Position numbers and translations under genes: made by a program
Notes under the pieces: generated by a model
Told to the model about the DNA's origin: nothing
The model's database searches: none
The model's input: only the letters and a program-made list of their open reading frames with translations
Assembly: GCF_038007285.1 (NCBI RefSeq)
Contig: NZ_JBBOWX010000001.1
Span: 248,001 to 312,000 of the forward strand
Source: Sporosarcina sp. FSL K6-3457
GTDB lineage: Bacteria; Bacillota; Bacilli; Bacillales_A; Planococcaceae
Direction of reading: 5' to 3'
Length of the DNA: 64,000 nt
In this document: positions 15,550 to 23,790 of the stretch, in pieces
Layout of the letters: every line of letters starts with the position of its first letter
How positions within the stretch are numbered: the stretch's first letter is position 1

Positions 15550-16455
15550 ATGGAGCAACTAGCTATTTCAATTATTGGGGTACCGCTTGATTTTGGTCAA
15601 AGTCGCCGCGGGGTAGATATGGGGCCGAGTGCTATTCGTTATGCGGGTGCTGTCGGAAGAATTGAAGCGATTGGTCACCAAGTGATGGATGAAGGGGATA
15701 TCCAAGTAGATGTTGCGAAGCGCAAGGAGCATAGCGATTCGACATTGAAAAACTTGGATGAGGTTATTCAAGCGAATACGGCACTTGCGATGAAGGTGGC
15801 GGAAGTGGTCGAGGCAGGTAGATTCCCACTTGTATTAGGTGGAGATCATAGTATCGCTATCGGAACACTAGCGGGTCTTTCTGATAAATACAGCAATCTT
15901 GGCGTTATTTGGTACGATGCACATGCTGACTTGAATACAGCAGAGACATCACCGTCAGGCAATATTCATGGTATGCCACTTGCTGCTAGTATCGGGCTTG
16001 GACATGAGGGTCTCGTTAATTTATATAGTGCAAAGCAGAAGATTAAGCCGGAGAATGTGATTATCATCGGAGCGCGTTCTGTTGATCCGGGTGAACGTCA
16101 ATTGATCAAAGAGCAAGGCATTAAAGTATTCACGATGCATGAAATCGATCGTGATGGGATGACGGCGGTTATGGAAGAGGTGATTGCTTATTTGCGTTCA
16201 CGGGATGTCGATGGTGTGCATCTGTCCCTCGATCTTGATGGACTTGACCCGCTATACACGCCGGGAGTTGGAACGCCGGTACCAGGTGGCATCAGTTACA
16301 GAGAAAGCCATTTGGCAATGGAAATGTTAGAAGACTCTGGACTGATTACTTCAGCTGAATTTGTGGAAGTGAATCCGATTTTGGATGAAAAGAATAAAAC
16401 AGCAGACGTCGCAGTTGGTTTAATGGGCTCGTTATTCGGAGAAAAATTACTATAA
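15550..16455 (+). CDS. rocF: Arginase RocF
   Basis: Manganese enzyme that hydrolyses arginine to ornithine and urea, 301 residues, the usual size. Metal-binding motifs are all present: GGDHSIAIGT, WYDAHADLNT and SLDLDGLDPLYTPGVGTPVPGG. The ATG at 15550 is nine bases after GGGGAGG (15534-15540); an in-frame TTG at 15544 is too close to the SD. The gene stands alone, bounded by the c-di-GMP gene and a terminator, and lies just upstream of sigW. Urea production would suit a ureolytic Sporosarcina-like organism, though no urease genes are in this window. Confidence 0.96.
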   Translation: MEQLAISIIGVPLDFGQSRRGVDMGPSAIRYAGAVGRIEAIGHQVMDEGDIQVDVAKRKEHSDSTLKNLDEVIQANTALAMKVAEVVEAGRFPLVLGGDHSIAIGTLAGLSDKYSNLGVIWYDAHADLNTAETSPSGNIHGMPLAASIGLGHEGLVNLYSAKQKIKPENVIIIGARSVDPGERQLIKEQGIKVFTMHEIDRDGMTAVMEEVIAYLRSRDVDGVHLSLDLDGLDPLYTPGVGTPVPGGISYRESHLAMEMLEDSGLITSAEFVEVNPILDEKNKTADVAVGLMGSLFGEKLL

Positions 16456-16462
16456 CTTATAG

Positions 16463-16503
16463 AAATGCCATGGAGGAATTCAATTTCTTCTTGGCATTTT
16501 TGA
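16463..16503 (+). terminator. Terminator of rocF
   Basis: AAATGCCA (16463-16470) pairs with TGGCATTT (16492-16499), with further inner pairing of GGAATT-type sequence against AATTTC, followed by T residues. Confidence 0.85.
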
Positions 16504-16585
16504 TTTCAATACATAGGTGCTATTGTCAATTAAAACTATTCTGGCAAGAAGGAGGAAAAGGTCTATCATTTCTGTTAAAATAAAA

Positions 16586-16716
16586 TTAACTTGAATTCGC
16601 AGAAGTTCCTGCGAATTCAAGTTAAGAGGCCTCCGGCGGATGTCACAAATTTTGAAAGGAGTTAATTGCGCAAGCGCAATTCAAAATTTGGACGCAATTA
16701 TGCCGAGGCATAATTG
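16586..16716. repeat. Nested-hairpin intergenic repeat element
   Basis: Most of the 340-base gap between rocF and sigW. In order it holds: a perfect 17-bp inverted repeat (arms 16586-16602 and 16609-16625, loop AAGTTC); the link CCTCCGGCGGATGTC; an 11-bp inverted repeat (CAAATTTTGAA at 16646-16656 with TTCAAAATTTG at 16680-16690) that encloses a 7-bp hairpin ATTGCGC-AA-GCGCAAT; and a 10-bp hairpin CAATTATGCC-GA-GGCATAATTG. Relatives of its parts occur at 18075-18116 and 23733-23777, so it behaves as an interspersed repeat. No coding potential is seen. Confidence 0.8.
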
Positions 16717-16729
16717 ATTTTTAAAAAAA

Positions 16730-16756
16730 TGAAACCTGTCGACACCTTCATACGTA
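16730..16756 (+). promoter_or_regulatory. SigW-type autoregulatory promoter
   Basis: TGAAAC (16730-16735), 17 bases, CGTA (16753-16756), a match to the ECF SigW consensus. It lies 40 bases before the sigW start, as expected for autoregulation. Confidence 0.88.
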
Positions 16757-16795
16757 TAGAAGAGACAGCCGCATAGAGCGGAGGGTGAATGAACA

Positions 16796-17359
16796 TTGGA
16801 TGATTTGGTTAATAAACGAGTAAATGAAGTTTTGAAAGGTCATCAGGACGCTTTTGAAGAGATTGTGACCCTATTTCAGCATCGTCTGTACCAGGTATGT
16901 TACAGGATGCTTGGCAACGCGCAGGAGGCGGAAGATATCGCCCAGGAAGCGTTTGTACGTGCCTATACAAATATCCATACGTACGATCAAAACCGGAAAT
17001 TTTCAACATGGCTGTTTCGGATTGCGACTAATTTATGTATCGATCGTATTCGAAAAAAGAAACCGGATTATTATCTCGATGCGGAAGTCCCAGGTACAGA
17101 AGGGCTGAATATGTATTCACAAATTGCCTCCCCTGGTGAATTACCAGAGGAACAAGTCGAAAAAATGGAAATGCAGGAACGGATTCATTATGAAATAGGT
17201 AGGCTTCCAGATAAATATCGTTCAGTAATTATTTTAAGGTATATCGAGGAATTGCCATTGCAGGAAATTGGCGATATTTTGAAACTGCCATTAGGCACTG
17301 TAAAAACCCGTGTCCATCGTGGGCGGGAAGCACTGCGTAAGCAGATGAGTAATATGTAG
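16796..17359 (+). CDS. sigW: ECF RNA polymerase sigma factor SigW
   Basis: Extracytoplasmic-function sigma factor, 187 residues, the same length as B. subtilis SigW. Region 2 contains YRMLGNAQEAEDIAQEAFVRAY and FSTWLFRIATNLCIDRIRKKKP; region 4 contains LPDKYRSVIILRYIEELPLQEIGDILKLPLGTVKTRVHRGR. It directs the response to cell-envelope stress. The TTG start is chosen because GGAGGGTGA (16780-16788) lies directly upstream; the nearby ATG at 16789 is out of frame. The anti-sigma gene rsiW follows after 12 bases. A SigW-type promoter precedes it. Confidence 0.96.
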   Translation: MDDLVNKRVNEVLKGHQDAFEEIVTLFQHRLYQVCYRMLGNAQEAEDIAQEAFVRAYTNIHTYDQNRKFSTWLFRIATNLCIDRIRKKKPDYYLDAEVPGTEGLNMYSQIASPGELPEEQVEKMEMQERIHYEIGRLPDKYRSVIILRYIEELPLQEIGDILKLPLGTVKTRVHRGREALRKQMSNM

Positions 17360-17371
17360 GAGGGAAAAGGT

Positions 17372-18007
17372 ATGAATACGTGTCCGGAACACATCGTTCA
17401 TTATATGCACGCGTATTTAGACGGTGACATAAGCCGCGCTGAGGAGCGGGAGTTAAAGCAGCATATGGATAGCTGTGCGCAATGCAAGGAAATTATGAAT
17501 GGACTAACTGAGTCGATTGCATTTATAGGTAGCGCAGCTCAAATACAGGCACCAAATCACTTTGTGGATGGTGTCATGGCGCGTCTTCCTAAGGAGAAAT
17601 CCCAAGCAGGCTTCCAACGTTTGCTACGTAAGCATCCATTTTTTGCAGCAGCAGCGATGTTTATCATTCTAATGAGTGCATCACTCTTTTCAAGTTATGG
17701 CAATGACCAGCAATTTTCAGTAACCAAGCAACCTAATTTAATTGTCGAAGGCCAAACCGTACTCGTACCGGAAGGTGAAACTGTAAAAGGTGATATCATT
17801 GTGAAAAATGGTACACTGCGAATCGAAGGACAAGTGGATGGTAATGTCACTGTCATTCGAGGGTCTAAATATATGGCGTCGACGGCAATTGTAACAGGGA
17901 AGAGCGAGGAGATTGATAAAGTATTTGACTGGCTTTGGTATAAAATGAAAAAAACAGTAACAGATATTTTTCCAGCTTCCACAAAAGATGATCCGGCTGT
18001 AGAGTGA
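17372..18007 (+). CDS. rsiW: Anti-sigma-W factor RsiW
   Basis: A 211-residue membrane protein that holds SigW inactive until it is cut by proteases. The N-terminal zinc-anti-sigma domain has Cys3 and the H-x3-C-x2-C motif (His31, Cys35, Cys38 in HMDSCAQC). One transmembrane segment is seen at about residues 90-109 (FFAAAAMFIILMSASLFSS). The extracellular part has a repetitive beta-like stretch (VPEGETVKGDIIVKNGTLRIEGQVDGNVTVI). It is cotranscribed with sigW and closed by a hairpin terminator. Confidence 0.95.
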   Translation: MNTCPEHIVHYMHAYLDGDISRAEERELKQHMDSCAQCKEIMNGLTESIAFIGSAAQIQAPNHFVDGVMARLPKEKSQAGFQRLLRKHPFFAAAAMFIILMSASLFSSYGNDQQFSVTKQPNLIVEGQTVLVPEGETVKGDIIVKNGTLRIEGQVDGNVTVIRGSKYMASTAIVTGKSEEIDKVFDWLWYKMKKTVTDIFPASTKDDPAVE

Positions 18008-18013
18008 ATAAAG

Positions 18014-18056
18014 CGACTGATACGAACCGCGATAGGCGGACGTTCAGTCGTTTTTG
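18014..18056 (+). terminator. Terminator of sigW-rsiW
   Basis: CGACTGA (18014-18020) pairs with TCAGTCG (18044-18050), with an inner CCGC/GCGG pairing, followed by TTTTTGTTTTT. Confidence 0.88.
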
Positions 18057-18074
18057 TTTTTATCCGAATTCAGT

Positions 18075-18116
18075 CGGAGCCTAGACTCCGGACGCAATCA
18101 CTCCGAGGCGTGATTG
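18075..18116. repeat. Partial copy of the nested-hairpin repeat
   Basis: CGGAG (18075-18079) pairs with CTCCG (18086-18090). Next come GGACGCAAT and the hairpin CAATCACTCC-GA-GGCGTGATTG (18095-18116, one mismatch), which matches the last hairpin of the element at 16586-16716 in layout and in its GGACGCAAT..CCGAGGC core. Confidence 0.7.
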
Positions 18117-18146
18117 GTTTCAAGGGAGCATAGACTAGTGCTGTTA

Positions 18147-18155
18147 TGATATACT
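18147..18155 (+). promoter_or_regulatory. Candidate extended -10 promoter of cdaA-cdaR-glmM
   Basis: TG-A-TATACT, a good extended -10, 40 bases before cdaA. No convincing -35 hexamer is seen at the right distance, so this is tentative. Confidence 0.4.
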
Positions 18156-18194
18156 GTACGCATACGAAATTGTGTAAGAAGGTAGGCGAAGCAC

Positions 18195-19028
18195 ATGCCC
18201 AAATGGGGAGAATTAATCGATCTGAGTCCAGTCGCGGCACTCGTTAATATAGTGGATGTGCTTCTCGTCTGGTTTGTTTTTTATCAACTGATGAAGATTA
18301 TTAAAGGAACAAAAGCCGTCCAGTTGTTAAAAGGAATATTGGTTATTATTATCGTCCGTGTCATGACAGATGTATTTAGTCTCGATACCCTTCGATTTTT
18401 GATGGACCAAGTACTCCCCTTTGGCTTTTTAGCAATCATTATTATCTTCCAGCCCGAGCTAAGGCGTGCACTTGAGCAACTTGGTAGGGGACGTCTATTT
18501 GCGCGAACAAATGTACAAGAAGAGGAAGAAAGAGAGCGACTGATGGGCGCTATTACGAAGTCCGTGAGTTATATGGCAAAACGTCGAATTGGTGCACTTA
18601 TTTCAATTGAAAAGGAAACGGGACTTAGTGAATATATCGAAACAGGGATCCCGTTACATGCAGATATAACATCTGAACTATTGATAAATATATTTATCCC
18701 GAATACACCGCTTCATGATGGTGCAGTGATTTTTCAAAAAAACCAAATTGCAGCTGCAGGATGCTACTTGCCATTGTCGGAGAGTTCATTTATCTCAAAA
18801 GAACTTGGGACACGACATCGGGCTGCAATTGGGCTGAGTGAAGTCACGGATGCGATTACGGTAATTGTATCGGAGGAAACAGGTGCTGTTAGTATTACAG
18901 CCGCTGGTGATTTAGATCGGAATTTAAGCATGGAGGAATTTGAGGCACGGTTACGTAAAGTATGGTTTGGTTCAGCGCCAGAGCAGATTGAACACTCCAT
19001 TTGGAAGTGGGGGAGAAAAAATGGATAA
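18195..19028 (+). CDS. cdaA: Diadenylate cyclase CdaA
   Basis: Makes the second messenger c-di-AMP from ATP, 277 residues. Three N-terminal membrane segments (about residues 10-75) are followed by the DAC domain with DGA at 175-177 and RHR at 207-209, the catalytic motifs. c-di-AMP controls potassium and cell-wall homeostasis. The stop overlaps the cdaR start by eight bases, and glmM follows, giving the conserved cdaA-cdaR-glmM module in which CdaR and GlmM modulate the cyclase. The ATG follows SD GAAGGTAGG. Confidence 0.97.
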   Translation: MPKWGELIDLSPVAALVNIVDVLLVWFVFYQLMKIIKGTKAVQLLKGILVIIIVRVMTDVFSLDTLRFLMDQVLPFGFLAIIIIFQPELRRALEQLGRGRLFARTNVQEEEERERLMGAITKSVSYMAKRRIGALISIEKETGLSEYIETGIPLHADITSELLINIFIPNTPLHDGAVIFQKNQIAAAGCYLPLSESSFISKELGTRHRAAIGLSEVTDAITVIVSEETGAVSITAAGDLDRNLSMEEFEARLRKVWFGSAPEQIEHSIWKWGRKNG

Positions 19029-20310
19029 ATTAATGGATACCCCATGGTTTCTTCGACTTACAGCCCTGTTTCTTGCTATTGTTATGTTTGTTTCTGTCAA
19101 TAAGGCAGAAGAGGATAATGCTGTCGGTGACGCGCAGGATGTCATCCGTGATATCCCAGTGGATGTCTTTTATGACAATGAAAATCTAGTTGTAACTGGT
19201 GTACCAGAAAAGGTTGATATGGCAATAGACGGGCCGAGAAATATGGTTCAATCGACAAAGTTGTTGAAGGATTTCACACTGAAAGTAGATTTACGGGATT
19301 TACCGTTGGGACGGCATATAGTTGAGATTAAATCTGAGAATATTTCTGAAAAATTACGGGTACGCATAGACCCGGCAACAGTTGAGGTTGTCATTGAAGA
19401 AAAAATCACACAAACCTTCAGAGTGGATCCGGAGTTAAATGAGCGTTTACTGGCTGAAGATTTCCATGTTGACAGAATAGATGTCGTTCCGAAAACAATC
19501 GAGGTGACAGGTGCGAAGAGTGTCATTGAATCGATTAGCTTTGTGAAAGCATCTGTCACTGGGGAAAAGGGGATCAATAAGTCGTTTGAACAGCAGGCGG
19601 GAGTTCGCGTGCTCGATAGGGATTTGACGAAATTGAATGTGACAATTGTTCCTGAGCAGGTAACTGTCAAAGTGGAAGTGACTGAATATAATAAAGAAGT
19701 CCCACTCGTATTGAGGAGTCGTGGCGTACCAAGTACGGGGGTCAGTGTCGATACGATAACGGCAGAGGAAAAAATGATTCGTCTGTCTGGACCGCGTAAA
19801 GTTTTGGATTTAATTCAAGAATTCAACATTGATGTGGATGTGTCTGAGGTGCAGGGGCAGGGAACATTGGATGTGGAATTGAAAAAACCAAAAGGTGTTA
19901 CACATATGTCTTTGGATAAAATCGAAGTGAAAATAGAGGCAACAGTGTCTGAATCTGAAACAGATTCGGATACTGATATAGAGGTAGAGGAAGCCGCTCC
20001 GGACGTGCCGGCGGATGGCGAGGAAGTTGCAACGAAGGAATTTTACGACATTCCGATTACGGTAAAAGGGCTTGATAAAAAATTTGTTAGTTCATTTGTC
20101 AAGCCGGAAGCTGGATTGGTTGCACTCACTGTCACGGCAAAACAAAATGTGATTGATGAGTTAGAAAAATCTGATTTCACTGTCTATATTGATGCGACGG
20201 AGACGATAGCTGAAGGGGAAAAAATTCTCCTTGTTTCTGTAGAAGGTCCTCCAGATGTGAACTGGAAACTTTCAGATGATGAAGTAACGATGCATATTGA
20301 ACTCGCCTGA
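19021..20310 (+). CDS. cdaR: CdaA regulatory protein CdaR (YbbR domains)
   Basis: A 429-residue membrane-anchored regulator of CdaA. One N-terminal transmembrane segment ([19 protein letters not shown]) is followed by several extracytoplasmic YbbR repeats, recognisable by phrases such as [27 protein letters not shown] and [20 protein letters not shown]. An acidic linker (about residues 315-345) precedes the last repeat. The ATG at 19021 overlaps the end of cdaA and has GTGGGGGAG upstream; a longer in-frame opening would lie inside cdaA. Translational coupling to cdaA is likely. Confidence 0.95.
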   Translation: MDKLMDTPWFLRLTALFLAIVMFVSVNKAEEDNAVGDAQDVIRDIPVDVFYDNENLVVTGVPEKVDMAIDGPRNMVQSTKLLKDFTLKVDLRDLPLGRHIVEIKSENISEKLRVRIDPATVEVVIEEKITQTFRVDPELNERLLAEDFHVDRIDVVPKTIEVTGAKSVIESISFVKASVTGEKGINKSFEQQAGVRVLDRDLTKLNVTIVPEQVTVKVEVTEYNKEVPLVLRSRGVPSTGVSVDTITAEEKMIRLSGPRKVLDLIQEFNIDVDVSEVQGQGTLDVELKKPKGVTHMSLDKIEVKIEATVSESETDSDTDIEVEEAAPDVPADGEEVATKEFYDIPITVKGLDKKFVSSFVKPEAGLVALTVTAKQNVIDELEKSDFTVYIDATETIAEGEKILLVSVEGPPDVNWKLSDDEVTMHIELA

Positions 20311-20350
20311 GGATTCGACTGAATGTACAGGGTTGAAAGGGAGAATGGAA

Positions 20351-21700
20351 ATGACAAAGTATTTCGGAACAGATGGTGTCCGTGGAGTTGCAAATATAGA
20401 ATTGACGCCGGAGCTCGCTTTTAAGCTCGGTAGGGTCGGTGGTCATGTGCTAACGAAAGAGGCGCAAGGAAAGTCACAGGTACTTGTCGGTAGAGATACA
20501 CGTATCTCTGGCCAGATGCTTGAAAACGCTTTGATAGCAGGACTTTTATCGACAGGTATCGAAGTAATGACGCTAGGAGTTATTAGTACACCGGGTGTTG
20601 CTTACCTGACTCGAGTGATGAATGCGCAGGCCGGCATCATGATTTCGGCTTCACATAATCCAGTCGAAGACAATGGTATCAAGTTTTTCGGTGCTGATGG
20701 CTATAAATTGACGGATGAGCAGGAAGAGGAAATTGAACAACTGCTAAACGCACAGGAAGATACGCTGTCACGTCCGACAGGGGCAGATGTTGGATCCATC
20801 ACGGAATACTTTGAAGGCGGCCATAAATATATTCAATACCTTAAACAGACAGTTGATGAGGAATTCACGGGTATTCACGTGGCGTTGGACTGTGCGCATG
20901 GGGCAACATCGCCGCTTGCGACACATCTATTTGCGGATCTTGATGCAGACCTGTCAACGATGGGTGCTTCGCCAAATGGTTTGAACATCAATGACGGTGT
21001 TGGTTCGACCCATCCTGAAGGATTAGGTAAATTTGTTATCGAAAAAGGTGCTCATATCGGCTTAGCGTTTGATGGAGACGGTGATCGTCTGATTGCAGTT
21101 GATGAGAACGGTAAAGTGGTGGATGGCGATCAGATTATGTATATCATTGCCCGTCACCTCCATTCGGAAGGCCGATTGAAATCGAGTACAGTTGTTTCGA
21201 CAATCATGAGTAATTTGGGCTTTTACAAAGCACTTGAAAAATATGATATAAAAAGTGTAGCAACAGCTGTCGGTGATCGCTATGTTGTGGAAGAAATGCG
21301 GAAAAACAATTATAATTTAGGCGGCGAGCAATCGGGTCATATTGTTTTCCTTGATTATAATACAACGGGGGATGGACTACTAACAGGCCTCCAACTAGTT
21401 AATATAATGAAGCGCACAGGACGAAAATTATCTGATCTTGCTAGTGAAATGACGATTTATCCACAAAGATTGGTTAATATTCGTGTAACCGATAAAAATG
21501 CAGTCACAGAGAATGTGCGAGTGGCGGAAGTCATTGCGGAAGTTGAACAGGAAATGGCTGGCGATGGCCGTGTACTAGTTCGTCCTTCAGGTACTGAGCC
21601 ACTTGTTCGGGTCATGGTAGAAGCGTCAATGGAAGAGGATTGCGAACGCCACGTTGAACGGATTGCTGACGTTGTTCGTAAAGAAATGGGAACGGAATAA
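20351..21700 (+). CDS. glmM: Phosphoglucosamine mutase GlmM
   Basis: Interconverts glucosamine-6-phosphate and glucosamine-1-phosphate for peptidoglycan precursors, 449 residues, one more than B. subtilis GlmM. The phosphoserine loop is [12 protein letters not shown] (Ser101), the magnesium loop FDGDGDR (from Asp241), the sugar loop GGEQSGH and the phosphate loop RPSGTEP. The ATG at 20351 is seven bases after AAAGGGAG; ATG 20345 is too close. GlmM is also known to inhibit CdaA, which fits its place after cdaR. The gene glmS, often next, is absent here: a terminator and the convergent pst operon follow. Confidence 0.97.
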   Translation: MTKYFGTDGVRGVANIELTPELAFKLGRVGGHVLTKEAQGKSQVLVGRDTRISGQMLENALIAGLLSTGIEVMTLGVISTPGVAYLTRVMNAQAGIMISASHNPVEDNGIKFFGADGYKLTDEQEEEIEQLLNAQEDTLSRPTGADVGSITEYFEGGHKYIQYLKQTVDEEFTGIHVALDCAHGATSPLATHLFADLDADLSTMGASPNGLNINDGVGSTHPEGLGKFVIEKGAHIGLAFDGDGDRLIAVDENGKVVDGDQIMYIIARHLHSEGRLKSSTVVSTIMSNLGFYKALEKYDIKSVATAVGDRYVVEEMRKNNYNLGGEQSGHIVFLDYNTTGDGLLTGLQLVNIMKRTGRKLSDLASEMTIYPQRLVNIRVTDKNAVTENVRVAEVIAEVEQEMAGDGRVLVRPSGTEPLVRVMVEASMEEDCERHVERIADVVRKEMGTE

Positions 21701-21715
21701 GAAAGAAGTAGTGGA

Positions 21716-21751
21716 CTGGAAATACCTTGAATGAAGGGATTTCCAGTTTTG
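21716..21751 (+). terminator. Terminator of cdaA-cdaR-glmM
   Basis: CTGGAAAT (21716-21723) pairs with ATTTCCAG (21739-21746) with inner CCTT/AAGG pairing, followed by TTTT. Confidence 0.85.
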
Positions 21752-21806
21752 CTGGTGATTTGGATAGAGTAAAAAGGGACCAGGAGATAGGTCGTCGGAA
21801 AATCAT

Positions 21807-21842
21807 AAAGAAGCCTCGAGAGTTGGGTCTCAAGGCTTCTTT
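21807..21842. terminator. Terminator of the pstSCA operon (minus strand)
   Basis: AAAGAAGCCT (21807-21816) pairs with AGGCTTCTTT (21833-21842), with inner GAGA/TCTC. It lies 16 bases beyond the stop codon of pstA on the minus strand and has flanks that could serve both strands. Confidence 0.88.
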
Positions 21843-21857
21843 CTATATAGATTGCAC

Positions 21858-22742
21858 TTAAAATCTTTTTTGAAATTTATTTCGGATTACGATAGCTGTC
21901 GAGTTCAAGATGAGTAAAGCTACAAGTAGGACGATAATCGTTGCAGCAGCTAGGTTGGCATATTCTGCAACTAATGAAGAGTCAAGTGTCCAATAATAAA
22001 TCTGCATCGGTAGTACTGTAAATTTGTCGAAAATACCTCCTGGGAAGGGAAGTAATAACGCGGGAATCCCGATGACGACCAATGGTGCTGTTTCACCGAT
22101 GGCACGTGATAATGATAAAATTGCGCCTGTTAGTATACCAGGAAGCGCAACAGGTAATATGGTTGTTTTAATTGTTTGCCACTTAGTAGCGCCCATTCCA
22201 TAAGAAGCTTCACTTAAATGATTGGGTACCGCACGAATGGCTTCTTGACTAGCGACAATGACAATTGGCAGAATAAGCAACGCCATTGTTAGGCCGCCTG
22301 CTAATACAATATTACCGAAATGTAGTGCTCTGACAAAAACAGTCATTCCTAAAATCCCGTAAACAATAGATGGAACGCCCGCTAAGTTTGCGATATTTGT
22401 TTGAATTAATGCCTGTAGTCGACCTTTTTTCGCATATAGTTCTAAGTAAAGTGCTGTTCCAACACCTAAGAATAGGGTGACAGGGACAACAACGAACATT
22501 AACCAGGCAGTACCGAGAATAGCACCCATAATACCAGCACGTTCAGGCTGTGTAGATAGTTTACCTGTTAGAAAGTCCATATTGATCCAGCCAATCCCCT
22601 GGGATACGACACGATAGATTAAGACGGACAGGATAACGAGACCAAAAAGTGTGGATAATAGAAAAATGAATTTAGCCACGTTATTCAGTAGTAATCTGGC
22701 ATTCATTCTCCACGTAACGCCACCGCTATTCGCTTGCTCCAT
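21858..22742 (-). CDS. pstA: Phosphate ABC transporter permease PstA
   Basis: Inner-membrane subunit of high-affinity phosphate import, 294 residues. Six hydrophobic spans are visible. The permease signature region reads LSEASYGMGATKWQTIKTTILPVALPGILTGAILSLSRAIGETAPLVVIG, typical of PstA. The ATG at 22742 follows GGGAGGAA in the correct spacing; a longer opening would reach into pstC. It starts directly after the pstC stop with essentially no gap, so the two are translationally coupled. Confidence 0.95.
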   Translation of the reverse strand: MEQANSGGVTWRMNARLLLNNVAKFIFLLSTLFGLVILSVLIYRVVSQGIGWINMDFLTGKLSTQPERAGIMGAILGTAWLMFVVVPVTLFLGVGTALYLELYAKKGRLQALIQTNIANLAGVPSIVYGILGMTVFVRALHFGNIVLAGGLTMALLILPIVIVASQEAIRAVPNHLSEASYGMGATKWQTIKTTILPVALPGILTGAILSLSRAIGETAPLVVIGIPALLLPFPGGIFDKFTVLPMQIYYWTLDSSLVAEYANLAAATIIVLLVALLILNSTAIVIRNKFQKRF

Positions 22743-22743
22743 A

Positions 22744-23685
22744 TTAATATTCCTCCCTAAATTTACGAGAAACAGTTCTTGCAATGATATTCATAATGAG
22801 TGTGAACATAAACAGTGTCATGGCAACTGCATAAAGACTATAGTAAACAGTCGATCCAGTAGCCGCATCTCCGCCTGTTACTTCGACAATATAAGCGGTC
22901 ATCGTTTGCATAGACTGTGTGATGTCGAATGTGAAATTCTTTGTACTACCACTTGCAATGGTCACAATCATAGTTTCACCAATTGCACGTGATATACCTA
23001 ATACGAAAGAGGCGATGATACCTGATAAAGCCGCAGGAATGACGACTTTTCTTGTCACTTCCAGCTTGGTCGCACCTAAACCGAGTGCTCCTTCACGCAT
23101 TGCTTGTGGAACAGAACTCATTGCATCTTCTGATAAAGAGGCAATCATCGGAATGATCATAACGCCCATGACAATGCCGGGACTTAGAATATTTGTAGCC
23201 TGTAGGCTGGGAATTAATTCACGCAATATCGGTGTGACAAAGGTAAACGCAAAGAAACCATAGACGATCGTTGGAACACCTGCAAGAATCTCTAGTAGTG
23301 GTTTCACGACTTTCCTTACACGATCTGATGCGTATTCACTCAAATAAATGGCTGTCATCAGTCCGATAGGCACGGCAACAAGCATGGCAATTAACGAAGA
23401 AGTAACAGTTCCCATGATGAGTGGAAGCACGCCGAATTCAGGCGTCTGGCTTAATGGTTTTAACACAGTGCCAGTGAAAAAATCGACAATTGGTACACGT
23501 TTGAAAAACTCAATCGTTTCTGATAGTAATGTGAAGATAATCCCGATAGTTGTTAGAACTGATACGGATGCGATTAAAAAAAGAAAGAAAGGAATTGATT
23601 TTTCGAATAGTTCTTTGATATTTCTAGATTGTCTTTTTTGTTCAATCAATTCCCGTATATTGAGATCTTTATTGTTCGTGGGCAT
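22744..23685 (-). CDS. pstC: Phosphate ABC transporter permease PstC
   Basis: Partner permease of PstA, 313 residues. An N-terminal basic region is followed by six hydrophobic spans, with the PstC strings LMTAIYLSEYASDRVRKVVKPLLEILAGVPTIVYG and REGALGLGATKLEVTRKVVIPAALSGIIASFVLGISRAIGETM. The ATG at 23685 lies 11 bases after AAGGAG; a GTG at 23697 abuts that SD and is less likely. It follows pstS after a gap of about 105 bases that holds a hairpin, which may lower expression of the permeases relative to the binding protein. Confidence 0.95.
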   Translation of the reverse strand: MPTNNKDLNIRELIEQKRQSRNIKELFEKSIPFFLFLIASVSVLTTIGIIFTLLSETIEFFKRVPIVDFFTGTVLKPLSQTPEFGVLPLIMGTVTSSLIAMLVAVPIGLMTAIYLSEYASDRVRKVVKPLLEILAGVPTIVYGFFAFTFVTPILRELIPSLQATNILSPGIVMGVMIIPMIASLSEDAMSSVPQAMREGALGLGATKLEVTRKVVIPAALSGIIASFVLGISRAIGETMIVTIASGSTKNFTFDITQSMQTMTAYIVEVTGGDAATGSTVYYSLYAVAMTLFMFTLIMNIIARTVSRKFREEY

Positions 23686-23732
23686 TGTGCGAAGCACTCC
23701 TTCTATCGCATATAAGTATTATAAGAAGATGA

Positions 23733-23777
23733 GCCTAACGTGAATCAGCAGAAGTTCTCTACTGATACAAGTTAGGC
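23733..23777. repeat. Hairpin element between pstS and pstC
   Basis: GCCTAAC (23733-23739) pairs with GTTAGGC (23771-23777), and ATCAG with CTGAT inside. The core GCAGAAGTTC and the flanks TGAAT and CAAGTTA match the first hairpin of the element at 16586-16625, so it belongs to the same family. In this position it could act as an mRNA stabiliser or attenuator between pstS and the permease genes. Confidence 0.65.
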
Positions 23778-23790
23778 ATCTAATTTGGGA

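Noticed and set aside
19248..19670. A 140-codon minus-strand frame inside cdaR
   Set aside because: It is a shadow of the real cdaR frame, Ser/Thr-rich and without SD or recognisable domain.
21701..21860. glmS ribozyme or leader after glmM
   Set aside because: The gap holds only two hairpin terminators and then pstA on the other strand; no glmS coding sequence follows.
23348..23743. A 131-codon plus-strand frame opposite pstC
   Set aside because: It is a shadow of the permease gene; the region is explained by pstC and the intergenic hairpin.
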